Notes: generated by a model from the letters alone, not told the origin. Positions 48,933-57,893 are shown, counted from the first letter of the stretch. The stretch: DNA of 64,000 bases from Chitinophaga pinensis DSM 2588 (GCF_000024005.1 NC_013132.1:6256001-6320000), one strand, 5' to 3'. Made by a program: numbers and translations.

Positions 48933-50742
48933 AATGTTCGTTTACCGGCAGGCAAACTACGATACTCGTACCGGCGCCAACGCTTCCGGTGATGCGCAGG
49001 GCGCCTCCGTTCTTTTCGGTCATGGCTTTCACCAGCCACAGGCCCAGGCCTGTACTTTTACTGCCTGCCGTATCCTGTTGTATACGTTTTGTATCCCGCT
49101 TATAAATGGCCTGGATGATCTTTTCATCCATCCCGATACCCGTATCCTGTACGGTTACCTCGCAGGTATTGTTAACAATGCGACCACTGATAGTAATCGA
49201 TCCGTTTGCATGCGTGTATTTGATCGCGTTATCGATCAGATTACGGAAAATGATCTTGGCGGTGTTTATGTCCACATAAAAGAACATTCCTTTTGGCACC
49301 TCATTGGCTATCGTGATCCTTTTCAGTGCAGCGCCGGCATTGAAGTCGTACGCTACCTGTGCAATGATCATGTGGGCGTCATGTTGTTCTGCCTGCAGAC
49401 TTAACTGCCCTGTCTGGCCTAAAGACCAGTATAACAGGTTGTTCAGCAAGGCATATGTATTATCTGAGATCTTTTCAATATTCTCCGACAAGGCGGTTGC
49501 TTCCCTGATCTTGTTGCGCGCCAGGGTATCCTTCAGATAAGACAGGTTGATCTTCAGGTGATGAACCGGTGAACGCAGGTCATGTGCCACGATAGAAAAG
49601 AGCTGGTCTTTGGTTTCGTTCAGCAATTCCAGTTTGTCTTTCTGTTCTGCAATAATGCGTCGCTGTCTGTTCGTATGCCGGTAGGCAAAATAGATCAGCC
49701 CTGCACAGGACAGGAAAAACAGGGACAAGATAAAAAATGTATTGCGTTGCCACATTCTTCTTTTAGATTCTGCGGCACGTAATTTATTCTCCTGACGCAG
49801 CAACTGCATTTTATATTCCTGCTGCTGGATAGCGATCTTCTTTTCCTGTTCCGCCAGCTCCCAGATCTTATCTCTGTTCGCGATCTGTGCTTCCAGCTGT
49901 TCGTACTCTTTTCTGTATAACAGCGCTTCTTTCAGATTCCCTCTCCGCTCTTCCACAATAGCCAGGTTCAGGTACACTTTACTCCGGATCTTGAGATCAC
50001 TGGCATTCTTTACCAGGGCCAGGGCCCTTTGCAGATAGCTCCATTCCTGCGGATAGCGGAACTGCTGATCATATAATAAGGCAATGTTCAGATAGGAGTT
50101 CACCAGCGCAGTGGTGTCTTTTAAGGAGGCGGCTATCGCGATACTTCTTTCAAAGTTGTCTCCCGCTTCATCGAGGCGTTCCAGGTGCAGCAGACAAACA
50201 CCTGTGTTATTCAGGATCTTTCTGGCCACCGGCGGCTCATAGAAATGGAAGTAATGTTTTTTGACGAGGTTAAGGTATTCCAGGGATTTATTAAACTGGC
50301 CCTGCTCCAGGTAAATTTCGGCGATATTGGGATAAATGTTGGCCTGTATATTACTGTCCAGCGAAGGAACTTCTACCAGTTTCAGGTATTCGGAAAGGGC
50401 TTCTTTATAGAAATCCTTGAAATACAGGATCTTGGCTTTCAGAAAGCGGACGGTCAGCAGGCGTGGAACGATGGCCGTACTATCAGTGATAGCGTTGATA
50501 GTCGCGGCATATTTAAACCCATCATCCAGGTTCCCGCTGTCCACGGCCACATGGCACTGGTGGAAATAACGGGACACGACGCTGTCCTGCCCCGCCGGCA
50601 GCCGACTACACGTACTACATTGTTGTGTAATCAACTGACGGATGGCAGGAGGCAAATTAATTTTCTGCGCAGCAGCGCTATTCAGCAGACCGGCGCAGCA
50701 GAACAATAAAATAACAAGTTGACAAGACAGGTGTTTAAACAT
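48898..50742 (-). CDS. TPR-containing sensor histidine kinase
   Basis: A 614-residue protein with a signal peptide (LVILLFCCAGLLNSAAAQ), TPR repeats from about residue 75 to 285 (LEYLNLVKKHYFHF, LNIALLYDQQFRYPQEWSYL), a coiled coil, one membrane helix (TFFILSLFFLSCAGLIYFAYR, about 335-355), a HisKA domain (IVAHDLRSPVHHLKINL) and HATPase_c (NLIDNAIKYTH, DTGIGM, TGLGLWLVKAM). The sensor part lies in the periplasm. The phospho-acceptor His is in H-D-L-R-S-P. It overlaps the LytTR gene by 35 bp and follows the 156-aa gene by 5 bp. Confidence 0.92.
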   Translation of the reverse strand: MFKHLSCQLVILLFCCAGLLNSAAAQKINLPPAIRQLITQQCSTCSRLPAGQDSVVSRYFHQCHVAVDSGNLDDGFKYAATINAITDSTAIVPRLLTVRFLKAKILYFKDFYKEALSEYLKLVEVPSLDSNIQANIYPNIAEIYLEQGQFNKSLEYLNLVKKHYFHFYEPPVARKILNNTGVCLLHLERLDEAGDNFERSIAIAASLKDTTALVNSYLNIALLYDQQFRYPQEWSYLQRALALVKNASDLKIRSKVYLNLAIVEERRGNLKEALLYRKEYEQLEAQIANRDKIWELAEQEKKIAIQQQEYKMQLLRQENKLRAAESKRRMWQRNTFFILSLFFLSCAGLIYFAYRHTNRQRRIIAEQKDKLELLNETKDQLFSIVAHDLRSPVHHLKINLSYLKDTLARNKIREATALSENIEKISDNTYALLNNLLYWSLGQTGQLSLQAEQHDAHMIIAQVAYDFNAGAALKRITIANEVPKGMFFYVDINTAKIIFRNLIDNAIKYTHANGSITISGRIVNNTCEVTVQDTGIGMDEKIIQAIYKRDTKRIQQDTAGSKSTGLGLWLVKAMTEKNGGALRITGSVGAGTSIVVCLPVNEHYDSFESADPGR

Positions 50743-50747
50743 GCAAA

Positions 50748-51218
50748 TCAGGTCTTCTCAACACTGGTAACTGTACCGTGTGTGGTTTCAGGATCATCAA
50801 TAACATAACGTACACGGATAGCCGGCAGTTCACGTCCTTCTACACAGTAACGGAAACTGATATCCCAGAGAGAATAAGCATAGATCTCCGGTTTGATCTC
50901 CGGATTGTCGTATATAACGTCAATCTCTCTTACCTCAATAGGACCATTTTCAATGTCGATAGTACCAGCCTGAGAGATGTCTTCACCCAATTTCAGGTTT
51001 CTGGACTGATCAGGGAGATAGATGTGCATCCTGACATCATAGCAGTTGTAAAAGTCGGCTGACTTACGTAATGACACCAGTGGTGACATAGTTGCAAATT
51101 GTCCCATAATACCAGTAGCGATTAATCTGATGCTCTGGGTCTTAATGGTGGCCTCCGAAGGTGGCGTAACATCAATAATACCGGGCGCTTTGCCGGTCGA
51201 AGAATGTTGTGTGTCCAA
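50748..51218 (-). CDS. Hypothetical protein (156 aa), TTG start
   Basis: The start at 51218 is TTG; upstream is a stop after 12 codons and no ATG, and the next in-frame Met is residue 38. The 156-residue protein has a beta-rich, soluble sequence (IRLIATGIMGQFATMSPL, MHIYLPDQSRN, VIYDNPEIKPEIYAYSLWDISFRYCVEGRE, VRYVIDDPETTHG). No signal peptide or known motif. I do not recognise the family. It is 5 bp before the histidine kinase gene, so it is probably in the same operon and might take part in the same signal pathway. Confidence 0.65.
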   Translation of the reverse strand: MDTQHSSTGKAPGIIDVTPPSEATIKTQSIRLIATGIMGQFATMSPLVSLRKSADFYNCYDVRMHIYLPDQSRNLKLGEDISQAGTIDIENGPIEVREIDVIYDNPEIKPEIYAYSLWDISFRYCVEGRELPAIRVRYVIDDPETTHGTVTSVEKT

Positions 51219-51267
51219 GGGATAAGGGTTTAAATACCAAATATAAATAAATAATTATAATGAGAGA

Positions 51268-51281
51268 TGGCAAAGATTTTG
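51268..51281 (+). promoter_or_regulatory. Sigma-54-like element before cbpA
   Basis: TGGCAAAGATTTTG followed by TG: GG and TTG at -24/-12 spacing. The expected transcription start would be about 16 bp before the ATG at 51309. Confidence 0.5.
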
Positions 51282-51308
51282 TGCTGCACCTAGATATACA
51301 CTATACAT

Positions 51309-52220
51309 ATGGCTTTTATAGATTATTACCAGATACTTGGAGTAGATAAAAAAGCTTCCGCAGACGACATTAAAAAGGCATACAGGAAACTGGCCAGGAA
51401 ACATCACCCTGACATGAATCCCAATGATAAGGAGGCTAATATTAAATTTCAGCAGATAAATGAGGCGAATGAGGTACTGAGTGATCCGGAAAAGCGTAAA
51501 AAATATGACGCTTACGGAGAACACTGGCAGCACGCCGACCAATTTGAACAATCCAGGCAACAGGGTGGAAACCCCTATGCCGGGCAGGGATATGAAGGCT
51601 TTGGCGGACAAGGCTTTGAAGGGAACTTCTCTGAGGGACAGTTCTCCGACTTCTTTGAATCACTCTTTGGCAACCGTGGTGGCGGAGGCGGTGGCAGACA
51701 GCGTAAATTCCGTGGTCAGGACTACAATGCAGAACTGCATGTAGGGCTGCGGGAAGCGTATACTACCCATCAACACACCCTGAACGTAAATGGCAAACAG
51801 GTAAGGATTACGGTACCTGCCGGTATTGCTAACGGACAGGTTATCAAACTAAAAGGGCATGGTGCGCCTGGTGGCAACGGAGGCCCGAACGGAGATCTTT
51901 ATATTACATTCGTCATAGCGGAAGATCCGGCATTCAAAAGGGTCGATAATGACCTGTATATGAATGTCGAAACAGACCTGTACACCGCCATGCTTGGCGG
52001 CGATCTGACAGTAGATACACTGAGCGGCAAGGTCAAACTGAAAGTGAAACCGGAAACACAGAATGGTACCAAAGTCAGACTGAAAGGTAAAGGCTTCCCT
52101 GTCTATAAACAGGACGGCGCTTTCGGAGATCTGATCATTAGCTATTCCGTTTTACTGCCGACTAACCTGACGGAAGAACAGAAAGAATTATTCAGAAAAC
52201 TGGCTCAATCATCACATTAA
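51309..52220 (+). CDS. cbpA: DnaJ-class co-chaperone CbpA
   Basis: A 303-residue J-domain protein. The J domain is at residues 4-70 ([30 protein letters not shown], with H-P-D), followed by a Gly-rich linker ([18 protein letters not shown]) and two C-terminal substrate-binding domains ([24 protein letters not shown]-like loops). The zinc-finger domain of DnaJ is absent, as in CbpA. It stimulates DnaK. The gene is followed by cbpM after 10 bp and is divergent from the two-component operon. Confidence 0.93.
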   Translation: MAFIDYYQILGVDKKASADDIKKAYRKLARKHHPDMNPNDKEANIKFQQINEANEVLSDPEKRKKYDAYGEHWQHADQFEQSRQQGGNPYAGQGYEGFGGQGFEGNFSEGQFSDFFESLFGNRGGGGGGRQRKFRGQDYNAELHVGLREAYTTHQHTLNVNGKQVRITVPAGIANGQVIKLKGHGAPGGNGGPNGDLYITFVIAEDPAFKRVDNDLYMNVETDLYTAMLGGDLTVDTLSGKVKLKVKPETQNGTKVRLKGKGFPVYKQDGAFGDLIISYSVLLPTNLTEEQKELFRKLAQSSH

Positions 52221-52230
52221 AATTCCCGTT

Positions 52231-52524
52231 ATGCAAGCAGCATTGATAGCCATCCAGCAATATTGCAGCGTTCATGAGATTGAATCCAATTTCATTGACT
52301 CACTGGCTGATGAAGGACTGATCGCCATTACCATCGTTGAAGGCAACAGTTTTATTTCAGAGGAACAATTACAGGACCTGGAGCTATATACGCGCTGGTA
52401 TAGCGAAATGGGTGTCAATACCGCCGGTATTGATGTGATCAGACATCTGCTGGAGAGGGTCCGGCACATGCAACTGGAGATAATCAGTTTACGTCAACGC
52501 CTGCAATTGTACGACGGACAATAA
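52231..52524 (+). CDS. cbpM: Chaperone modulator CbpM
   Basis: A 97-residue MerR-like helical protein: IQQYCSVHEIESNFIDSLADEGLI (N-terminal HTH-like), then FISEEQLQDLELYTRWYSEMGVNTAGIDVIRHLLERVRHM, typical of CbpM, which binds the J domain of CbpA and inhibits it. Location 10 bp after cbpA is the standard arrangement. The end is a polar coiled coil. Confidence 0.9.
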   Translation: MQAALIAIQQYCSVHEIESNFIDSLADEGLIAITIVEGNSFISEEQLQDLELYTRWYSEMGVNTAGIDVIRHLLERVRHMQLEIISLRQRLQLYDGQ

Positions 52525-52554
52525 ACCGTCCGGGCCTGATTATTGTTTTATAGG

Positions 52555-52692
52555 ATGAAACAACTATCAGGTATGAACAAATTCTTCAGAGCTATTATCG
52601 CCTTCTGGGGCGCAAAGAAATTCGGCGGGGGCTGTCTGGGGTCCATTGTAGTGTTTATCATTATCTATTGGGCATTGGGCCATTGTAACTAA
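52555..52692 (+). CDS. Small membrane protein (45 aa)
   Basis: A short frame beginning MKQLSGMNKFFRAIIAFWGAKK, followed by FGGGCLGSIVVFIIIYW and ALGHCN at the end. It has a basic amphipathic start and one membrane helix. ATG at 52555 or 52573 can be the start. It is 30 bp after cbpM and before the long terminator at 52803, so it may be cotranscribed with cbpAM. I do not recognise a family, and the coding evidence is the clean membrane-protein pattern only. Confidence 0.55.
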   Translation: MKQLSGMNKFFRAIIAFWGAKKFGGGCLGSIVVFIIIYWALGHCN

Positions 52693-52802
52693 ACGATTAA
52701 TAGCAGCTCTTCAGATAAGGTTGTATAGCAGTATGCAACCTTTTGCAGTTAACGACGGCATTTATGTGGAGACCGGGTAGGATGAAGACGATATGCTTAA
52801 TG

Positions 52803-52851
52803 TATAAATAACGGGGACGCTTCCGATATGGAAGCGTCCCCGTTATTTATA
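52803..52851. terminator. Long perfect bidirectional terminator
   Basis: A 22-bp perfect stem (52803-52824 and 52830-52851), with a GATAT loop and TATAAATAA/TTATTTATA outer arms, between the cbpAM unit and the convergent sorbosone dehydrogenase-like gene. Confidence 0.88.
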
Positions 52852-52872
52852 GCAATATATGCAAGTAATTCA

Positions 52873-54141
52873 TCAGAGTTTAGGAGCGGCATAGCTGATA
52901 CGCCAGATCCTGTTGGTACGGTCGTCTGTAATAAACATCGCTCCGGTCTGGGAGACGGTAATACCTACCGGTCTGCCCCGCACCACACCCTTTACGCTGT
53001 CTTTTACAAAGCCGGTCAGGAAGTCTTCCTGTGGTCCTGTAGGTTTGCCATTTTTAAACGGTACAAACAGCACTTTATAGCCCGACACCGGTTTACGGTT
53101 CCAGGAACCATGTTGTGTAACAAACGCCCCATTTTTATACTTTTCCGGGAAAGCATTGCCGGTATAAAATGCCAATCCCAGGGAGGCCGTATGTGCATTT
53201 AATGGGAAATCAGGCACGATCGCACTTTCAATCAGCCCGGCAGGTGCCTCGGGTACACGGGGATCCGGATGTTGTCCGAAATAACTATACGGCCATCCAT
53301 AGAAAGCACCTTCCTTCACACCCGTAATGTAGTCGGGCACCAGGTCATTACCCAGCTTATCTCTTTCATTCACAGCGACCCAGAGCGTATTGGTACCGGG
53401 CGCCCAATCCATGCCTACGGGATTCCTCAATCCGGATGCATACACCCGCATACCACTACCATCCGGATTCATTTCAAGGATATTTGCGCGTAAAGCCTCC
53501 TTATCCATTCCCTTTTCACCATGATCCGTACCACAGCCCACAGCTACATAAAATTTCGTCTTGTCTTTATTGGCAATGATATTCCGCGTCCAGTGCTGAT
53601 TGACCTTTCCCGCAGGAAAAGCGGCAATCTTCTCTCCTGTCGTCGTAATACTCGTGGCATCTTTCATATATGGAAACCGCAGCAATCCATCCGTATTCGC
53701 CACATAAAACTGGTCGCCTACCAGCAACATTCCAAATGGCTGATTCAGTCCTTCCAGGAAAACGGTCTTCGTCTCGGGGATACCGTCATGATCCGCATCT
53801 CTCAGTAAGGTGATCCTGTCGGCACTTTTCTTCATACTATTCGATCGCGTAGCACCCACAATCGCAGCCCCTATCTTCTTAAAGAACTTATAATGAGAAT
53901 TGGACTCTGCCACCAGCAGATCTCCATTCGGCAGTTCGTATAGCCATCTGGGATTCTGCAATCCCTCTGCATACATGTTGACCATAAACCCTTCCGGCGC
54001 TACCGGCTTTTCATTGTTCTCCCACCCTTTTACGTTACTATACTTCATGTAGGATTTTGTCGCGTGCGGAGGGGGCAATTCGGGGCTTTTTTTCTGCGCA
54101 AAGGCAGTGGCCCCGAAGAGCAGCAGGAAAATTATTCGCAT
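52873..54141 (-). CDS. Sorbosone dehydrogenase-like PQQ-type beta propeller
   Basis: The ATG at 54141 gives 422 residues with a signal peptide (MRIIFLLLFGATAFAQKK). The propeller has FMVNMYAEGLQNPRWLYELPNGDLLVAES, GMLLVGDQFYVANTDGLLRFPY, VAVGCGTDHGEKG, YASGLRNPVGMDWAPGTNTLWVAVNERD and VVRGRPVGITVSQTGAMFITDD, typical of L-sorbosone/soluble aldose sugar dehydrogenases. It would be periplasmic or secreted and oxidise a sugar with PQQ; whether the organism has PQQ is not visible. It is a single gene ending at the 52.8-kb terminator. Confidence 0.85.
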   Translation of the reverse strand: MRIIFLLLFGATAFAQKKSPELPPPHATKSYMKYSNVKGWENNEKPVAPEGFMVNMYAEGLQNPRWLYELPNGDLLVAESNSHYKFFKKIGAAIVGATRSNSMKKSADRITLLRDADHDGIPETKTVFLEGLNQPFGMLLVGDQFYVANTDGLLRFPYMKDATSITTTGEKIAAFPAGKVNQHWTRNIIANKDKTKFYVAVGCGTDHGEKGMDKEALRANILEMNPDGSGMRVYASGLRNPVGMDWAPGTNTLWVAVNERDKLGNDLVPDYITGVKEGAFYGWPYSYFGQHPDPRVPEAPAGLIESAIVPDFPLNAHTASLGLAFYTGNAFPEKYKNGAFVTQHGSWNRKPVSGYKVLFVPFKNGKPTGPQEDFLTGFVKDSVKGVVRGRPVGITVSQTGAMFITDDRTNRIWRISYAAPKL

Positions 54142-54268
54142 AAGAAGACCTTTATAGGAAGAGGATGCAAAAGGCATGCCCTGGGGAAGGCGCTTCTTTC
54201 TGATGATATCCTGCCATATTTCAACTACAAGGGCGCTATTTTATTGTCCCTTGAGCTATTACACAAGA

Positions 54269-54703
54269 CTATTTGTATTCCTTTAAGTCCTTCTCTATTT
54301 TGTCTATTAACAGGTCCGCTACTGGCACAGCAATCGCCAAAAGAATCGCCAGGATATTGAGAATGCCATGCTCGTCGGTATATTCAAGCATCACTGTCGA
54401 TAGAAAGTCAGACCAGGGCCCCCTCCAAATGATAATAAAAAACAATAACAAGCAGATGTGATAAATGAAGAGCAGTAGTAATGTACCTATTATAGCAGTG
54501 TAAACTTTATTGGTGGCAATTTTCCTTTTTACATAGTAGTAAATTAAGACGCAGAGATAAGTAGGGAATACCGCGCAAAAGAGAAAAAACAACGAAATCA
54601 CTATAGCTGCTACTAGTGATGACGACGAACCCAGGGTGATGACAAAAGGTAAGATCATAACAAGGCCGACCGCCAGAAATGTGTTTTGTAAGATCCTTTT
54701 CAT
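54269..54703 (-). CDS. Hypothetical membrane protein (144 aa)
   Basis: A 144-residue protein with four hydrophobic stretches: NTFLAVGLVMILPFVITLG, LVAAIVISLFFLFCAVFPTYLCVLIYYYV, VYTAIIGTLLLLFIYHICLLLFFIIIW and ILNILAILLAIAVPVADLLI. The basic loop VKRKIATNK and the acidic end KIEKDLKEYK are soluble. I recognise no family. It is alone between the sorbosone dehydrogenase gene and a large non-coding region; the base composition is rather AT-rich compared with its neighbours. Confidence 0.65.
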   Translation of the reverse strand: MKRILQNTFLAVGLVMILPFVITLGSSSSLVAAIVISLFFLFCAVFPTYLCVLIYYYVKRKIATNKVYTAIIGTLLLLFIYHICLLLFFIIIWRGPWSDFLSTVMLEYTDEHGILNILAILLAIAVPVADLLIDKIEKDLKEYK

Positions 54704-55229
54704 GGTTTTATTTTAGGTAAGGGACTGTAATGTGTGATTATAGATAATCACTTTTATTGGGTTATATACTGTACAGGGATACGATGAATCAGTTTTGTAA
54801 TTGCAAGGTACTTACTTTAATCAAGGTCAAAAATGATAATGCTCATAAAAATTGCCTGGACATCGATTATTTTCCCGGGTCGGGTTTTATGCTGCGGTTA
54901 ACTGCCGATATGCCATGATGTTTCAAGAGAAATGCGGTTATTTGATGATGACAGGGCTGGCCTGGTTTTAATTTGCGGTCATTATTTTCAGGGCCGGGTC
55001 TTACGCTGCGGTTTCAGATGGGACCTCTGGCTGACGCTCTTTGAAGTTGCTATATATGCAGCTTAGGGGGACGTGTTGGGCGCCCGGCGTCCCAGCCCAA
55101 CCCGCAGCAAACTGCCCACCCTCAGGACATGTTGATCATCAACTCACATTTCTTTTCTAATAACACCTCAAAAAGCTTCAACAGCAAAACGCCTTATCTA
55201 TGACACAATAACAGCAAACCATCGAAGCT
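54704..55229. other. 526-bp non-coding region with degenerate repeats
   Basis: No convincing gene. An imperfect direct repeat of about 35 bp (GATTATTTTCCCGGGTCGGG... at 54867-54900 and CATTATTTTCAGGGCCGGG... at 54980-55013, both ending TGCGGTT) and a GC-rich segment at 55066-55101 with complementary pieces (GGGACG/CGTCCC and GTTGGGC/GCCCAAC) are visible. Confidence 0.5.
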
Positions 55230-55883
55230 TTATTTCTTCTTCAGATACGGCTCCACCGCCTTCCTCCATATCGCATACCCCTGTGCATTCATATGCAACA
55301 TATCTCCCACAAACAGCTCTTCCCGTGGCTTCCCTTCCTTATCCAGCATCAAAGAAAAAACGTTCACATAACTGATATGAGATTGACCGGAAATGTAGTC
55401 TTTTATCAACGCATTTGCAGCCTTTGCAATAGGCAGGAACTGTTCTCTGCTGGGACTTGGTTTGATAGAAATGTAAACGATAGGCACTTCAGGCAGTTTC
55501 GTTCTGATAGTACTGTAGAGATTTTTAAATCTGTTGAAGATACTATCTGCAGTAATGCCTTTTTCGACGAGGTCATTCTCTCCTACATATATTACGATCT
55601 CACGTGGATGATAGGGAAATATAATATCATTGGCATAATATATAATATCATTGGTGACAGCACCACCTACGCCCCTGTTCATAGCGACATAGCTGGCAAA
55701 TGTCCTTTCCAGGTCATCCCATTTACGGATGGAAGAACTACCGATAAAAAGAATAGGATTGGCAGGAGGAGCATACATTTTATCATACTTCAGAATGGTA
55801 TTGACATCCTCCTGGTATTTCTGCGCATGTAATATGGTACAAACAGTCAGTGACAGTGCTAAAAGGTAGATTAATTTCTTCAT
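55230..55883 (-). CDS. Exported SGNH/GDSL-type hydrolase
   Basis: ATG at 55883 gives 217 residues with a signal peptide (KKLIYLLALSLTVCTILHAQ). Block I is PILFIGSSSIRKWDDL (nucleophile Ser in G-S-S-S), block II MNRGVGGAV, block III VGENDLVEKG (G-x-N-D), and block V DMLHMNAQGY (D-x-x-H). All SGNH residues are present. It would deacylate an ester or carbohydrate acetate in the periplasm. It is 27 bp after the AlkB gene on the same strand. Confidence 0.88.
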   Translation of the reverse strand: MKKLIYLLALSLTVCTILHAQKYQEDVNTILKYDKMYAPPANPILFIGSSSIRKWDDLERTFASYVAMNRGVGGAVTNDIIYYANDIIFPYHPREIVIYVGENDLVEKGITADSIFNRFKNLYSTIRTKLPEVPIVYISIKPSPSREQFLPIAKAANALIKDYISGQSHISYVNVFSLMLDKEGKPREELFVGDMLHMNAQGYAIWRKAVEPYLKKK

Positions 55884-55910
55884 AAACATGGTTATATTGA
55901 AAGGTAATAA

Positions 55911-56423
55911 TTATTTAATAGATCTGAAAGTCAGGCTCATTCTTCCCTGACCAGTATCTGCAGCGGGAATGGCGTGTAACCATTCATCCTGTACGGCCTG
56001 TGTCATATAGATCAGCGAACCTGCATTGAGTGGAAAATCAACCAGTTCTGTAGGGTCTTGTATATTTTTAAAACGCAGGGTTCTCGTTTCGCCGACAGAA
56101 ACAATCGCGATACCTGTTCCGGCTTCAAGTATGTCTGTCTGATCGGCATGATAGCCCATTTTGGACTTTCCATCCGGATAGTAGTTGATCAGGCAATTAT
56201 TAGGGGTAAATCCGAGGGTGGCAGTGATGGCAGTGACGATCTCCTGCAATTCGGGCGTAAAGGCTTGAAAAGGATAGCTTATCTGCGAATAATTATAGGC
56301 GACCCCGAAACTTGCGGTTTTGCGGGCAGTCATCCTTTCATCCCATAAAACATTATCTTTCAGTGAAATAAATAAGGCTTCAGGGGCAGCTACAAAGTCT
56401 GATATAAAAGTAATTCCGTTCAT
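55911..56423 (-). CDS. AlkB-like Fe(II)/2-oxoglutarate dioxygenase
   Basis: ATG at 56423 gives 170 residues starting MNGITFISDFVAAPEALF. The iron site is GYHADQTDIL (H-x-D) and EWLHAIP (distal His), with the 2-oxoglutarate arginine in GQGRMSLTFR. LINYYPDGKSKMGYH is the typical preceding strand. It demethylates alkylated DNA or RNA bases. The AlkC/AlkD-like glycosylase at 61091 is another alkylation repair gene in the same region. Confidence 0.9.
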   Translation of the reverse strand: MNGITFISDFVAAPEALFISLKDNVLWDERMTARKTASFGVAYNYSQISYPFQAFTPELQEIVTAITATLGFTPNNCLINYYPDGKSKMGYHADQTDILEAGTGIAIVSVGETRTLRFKNIQDPTELVDFPLNAGSLIYMTQAVQDEWLHAIPAADTGQGRMSLTFRSIK

Positions 56424-56537
56424 ATGCCTGCAAAAATAGAAAATCAAACCATGAAAGCGGCATCAATATTCGCCCACTTATGACATATGTCACGAGTCAT
56501 GTAAGCGAGATTGATTATATTTACACACCAGGAAATT

Positions 56538-57893
56538 ATGTTTACAATGGAAAGCTCAGAAACAAGAGAACAAGCAATTAAGGTCGTGATAATAGGCGGA
56601 GGATTCGCAGGTATCAATCTGGCACAGAAATTACAACGTGACAAACGCTTTGACATCACATTAGTAGACAAAAATAACTATAACTTTTTCCCCCCTTTAA
56701 TTTATCAGCTGGCGACGGGATTTCTTGAAACGTCAAGTATCTGTTATCCCTTCCGGAAACTATTCAGAGATAAGCCCAATCTGCACTTTCATATGGGCGA
56801 ATTTCAGAAGGTGGACCCGGCTGCACATACAATCTACCTGAACAATGGTGAATTACAGTACGATTACCTCGTATTTGCCACAGGTACAGAGACAAACTAC
56901 TTCGGCAACGACAATATCAAGAAGAGAGCCATTCCGATGAAAACCGTGAATGATGCTTTAGAAATGCGTAACAGGCTGCTCAAGCGACTGGAAATAGCGT
57001 CTATTACCAAAGACCCTATTGAAAGGAAAAAGCTGACCACGATCGTGATCGCAGGGGGCGGACCTACCGGGGTAGAAGTCTCCGGGATGCTCGCTGAATT
57101 ACGGAAATATGTCATCAGGAAAGACTATCCCGAACTGGAAGGACAGGGCGGTGAGATCTACCTAGTGAATGGTGGTGAGAGTCTGCTGGAGCCAATGAGC
57201 CCCAAATCGCAGAAACACACCTATAACGCATTACGCAGACTGGGAGTGAAAATCAAGCTAAAAACGAGGGTAAAGGACTTTGTGGACGATCAGGTCATCC
57301 TGAACAATGGCGATACGATTCATACCAGCACCCTGATCTGGGCAGCCGGCGTAACCGCTTATCTGCATGAGGGAATTCCTATTGCCAGTACAGGTCCGGG
57401 CAGAAGGATGATGACCGACGCCTTTAACAGGGTCATCGGTGTAGATGATATTTATGCTATCGGCGATACCTGTCTTACCAAAACCGACAGTAACTTCCCT
57501 GAAGGCCATCCACAGCTGGCACAGGTAGCCCTGCAACAGGGACGTAACCTGGCTAAGAACTTCTCGCTGATGGTGGATAATAAACAGCTGAAGCCTTTCA
57601 GTTATGTAGATAAAGGTACCATGGCTATCATTGGCCGTAACAATGCGGTGGCAGATATACCATCGCCCAAGCTGCACTTTAATGGCTTTATAGCCTGGGC
57701 GATGTGGTTGTTTGTACACGTCATGGCGCTTATTAACTATCGTAACAGACTGAAGACTATGTACAACTGGACAGTGGCATATTTCACCAGGGACCAGGCA
57801 TTACGCATGATCATTAAACCGATCCTGCGCCAGCCAGAGGTAAAACCTGAAGTGAAGGCAGCTGAACCAGCCGCTGTTAAATCTTCAACCTGA
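56538..57893 (+). CDS. Type II NADH dehydrogenase (NDH-2)
   Basis: ATG at 56538 is preceded by AGGAAATT and gives 451 residues; ATG at 56547 is an alternative. The FAD site is KVVIIGGGFAGINLAQKL, the second dinucleotide site TIVIAGGGPTGVEVSGML, and the C-terminal FAD motif DIYAIGDTC; FPPLIYQLATGFLE is family typical. The C-terminal hydrophobic part FIAWAMWLFVHVMALINYRNR attaches it to the membrane. It transfers electrons from NADH to menaquinone without proton pumping. It converges on the DUF5009 gene with 17 bp overlap. Confidence 0.92.
   Translation: MFTMESSETREQAIKVVIIGGGFAGINLAQKLQRDKRFDITLVDKNNYNFFPPLIYQLATGFLETSSICYPFRKLFRDKPNLHFHMGEFQKVDPAAHTIYLNNGELQYDYLVFATGTETNYFGNDNIKKRAIPMKTVNDALEMRNRLLKRLEIASITKDPIERKKLTTIVIAGGGPTGVEVSGMLAELRKYVIRKDYPELEGQGGEIYLVNGGESLLEPMSPKSQKHTYNALRRLGVKIKLKTRVKDFVDDQVILNNGDTIHTSTLIWAAGVTAYLHEGIPIASTGPGRRMMTDAFNRVIGVDDIYAIGDTCLTKTDSNFPEGHPQLAQVALQQGRNLAKNFSLMVDNKQLKPFSYVDKGTMAIIGRNNAVADIPSPKLHFNGFIAWAMWLFVHVMALINYRNRLKTMYNWTVAYFTRDQALRMIIKPILRQPEVKPEVKAAEPAAVKSST

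Noticed and set aside
55066..55101. A regulatory pseudoknot
   Set aside because: The connecting loops would be only one base across a 6-bp stem, so the interleaved pairings most likely are alternatives or chance in a GC-rich stretch.
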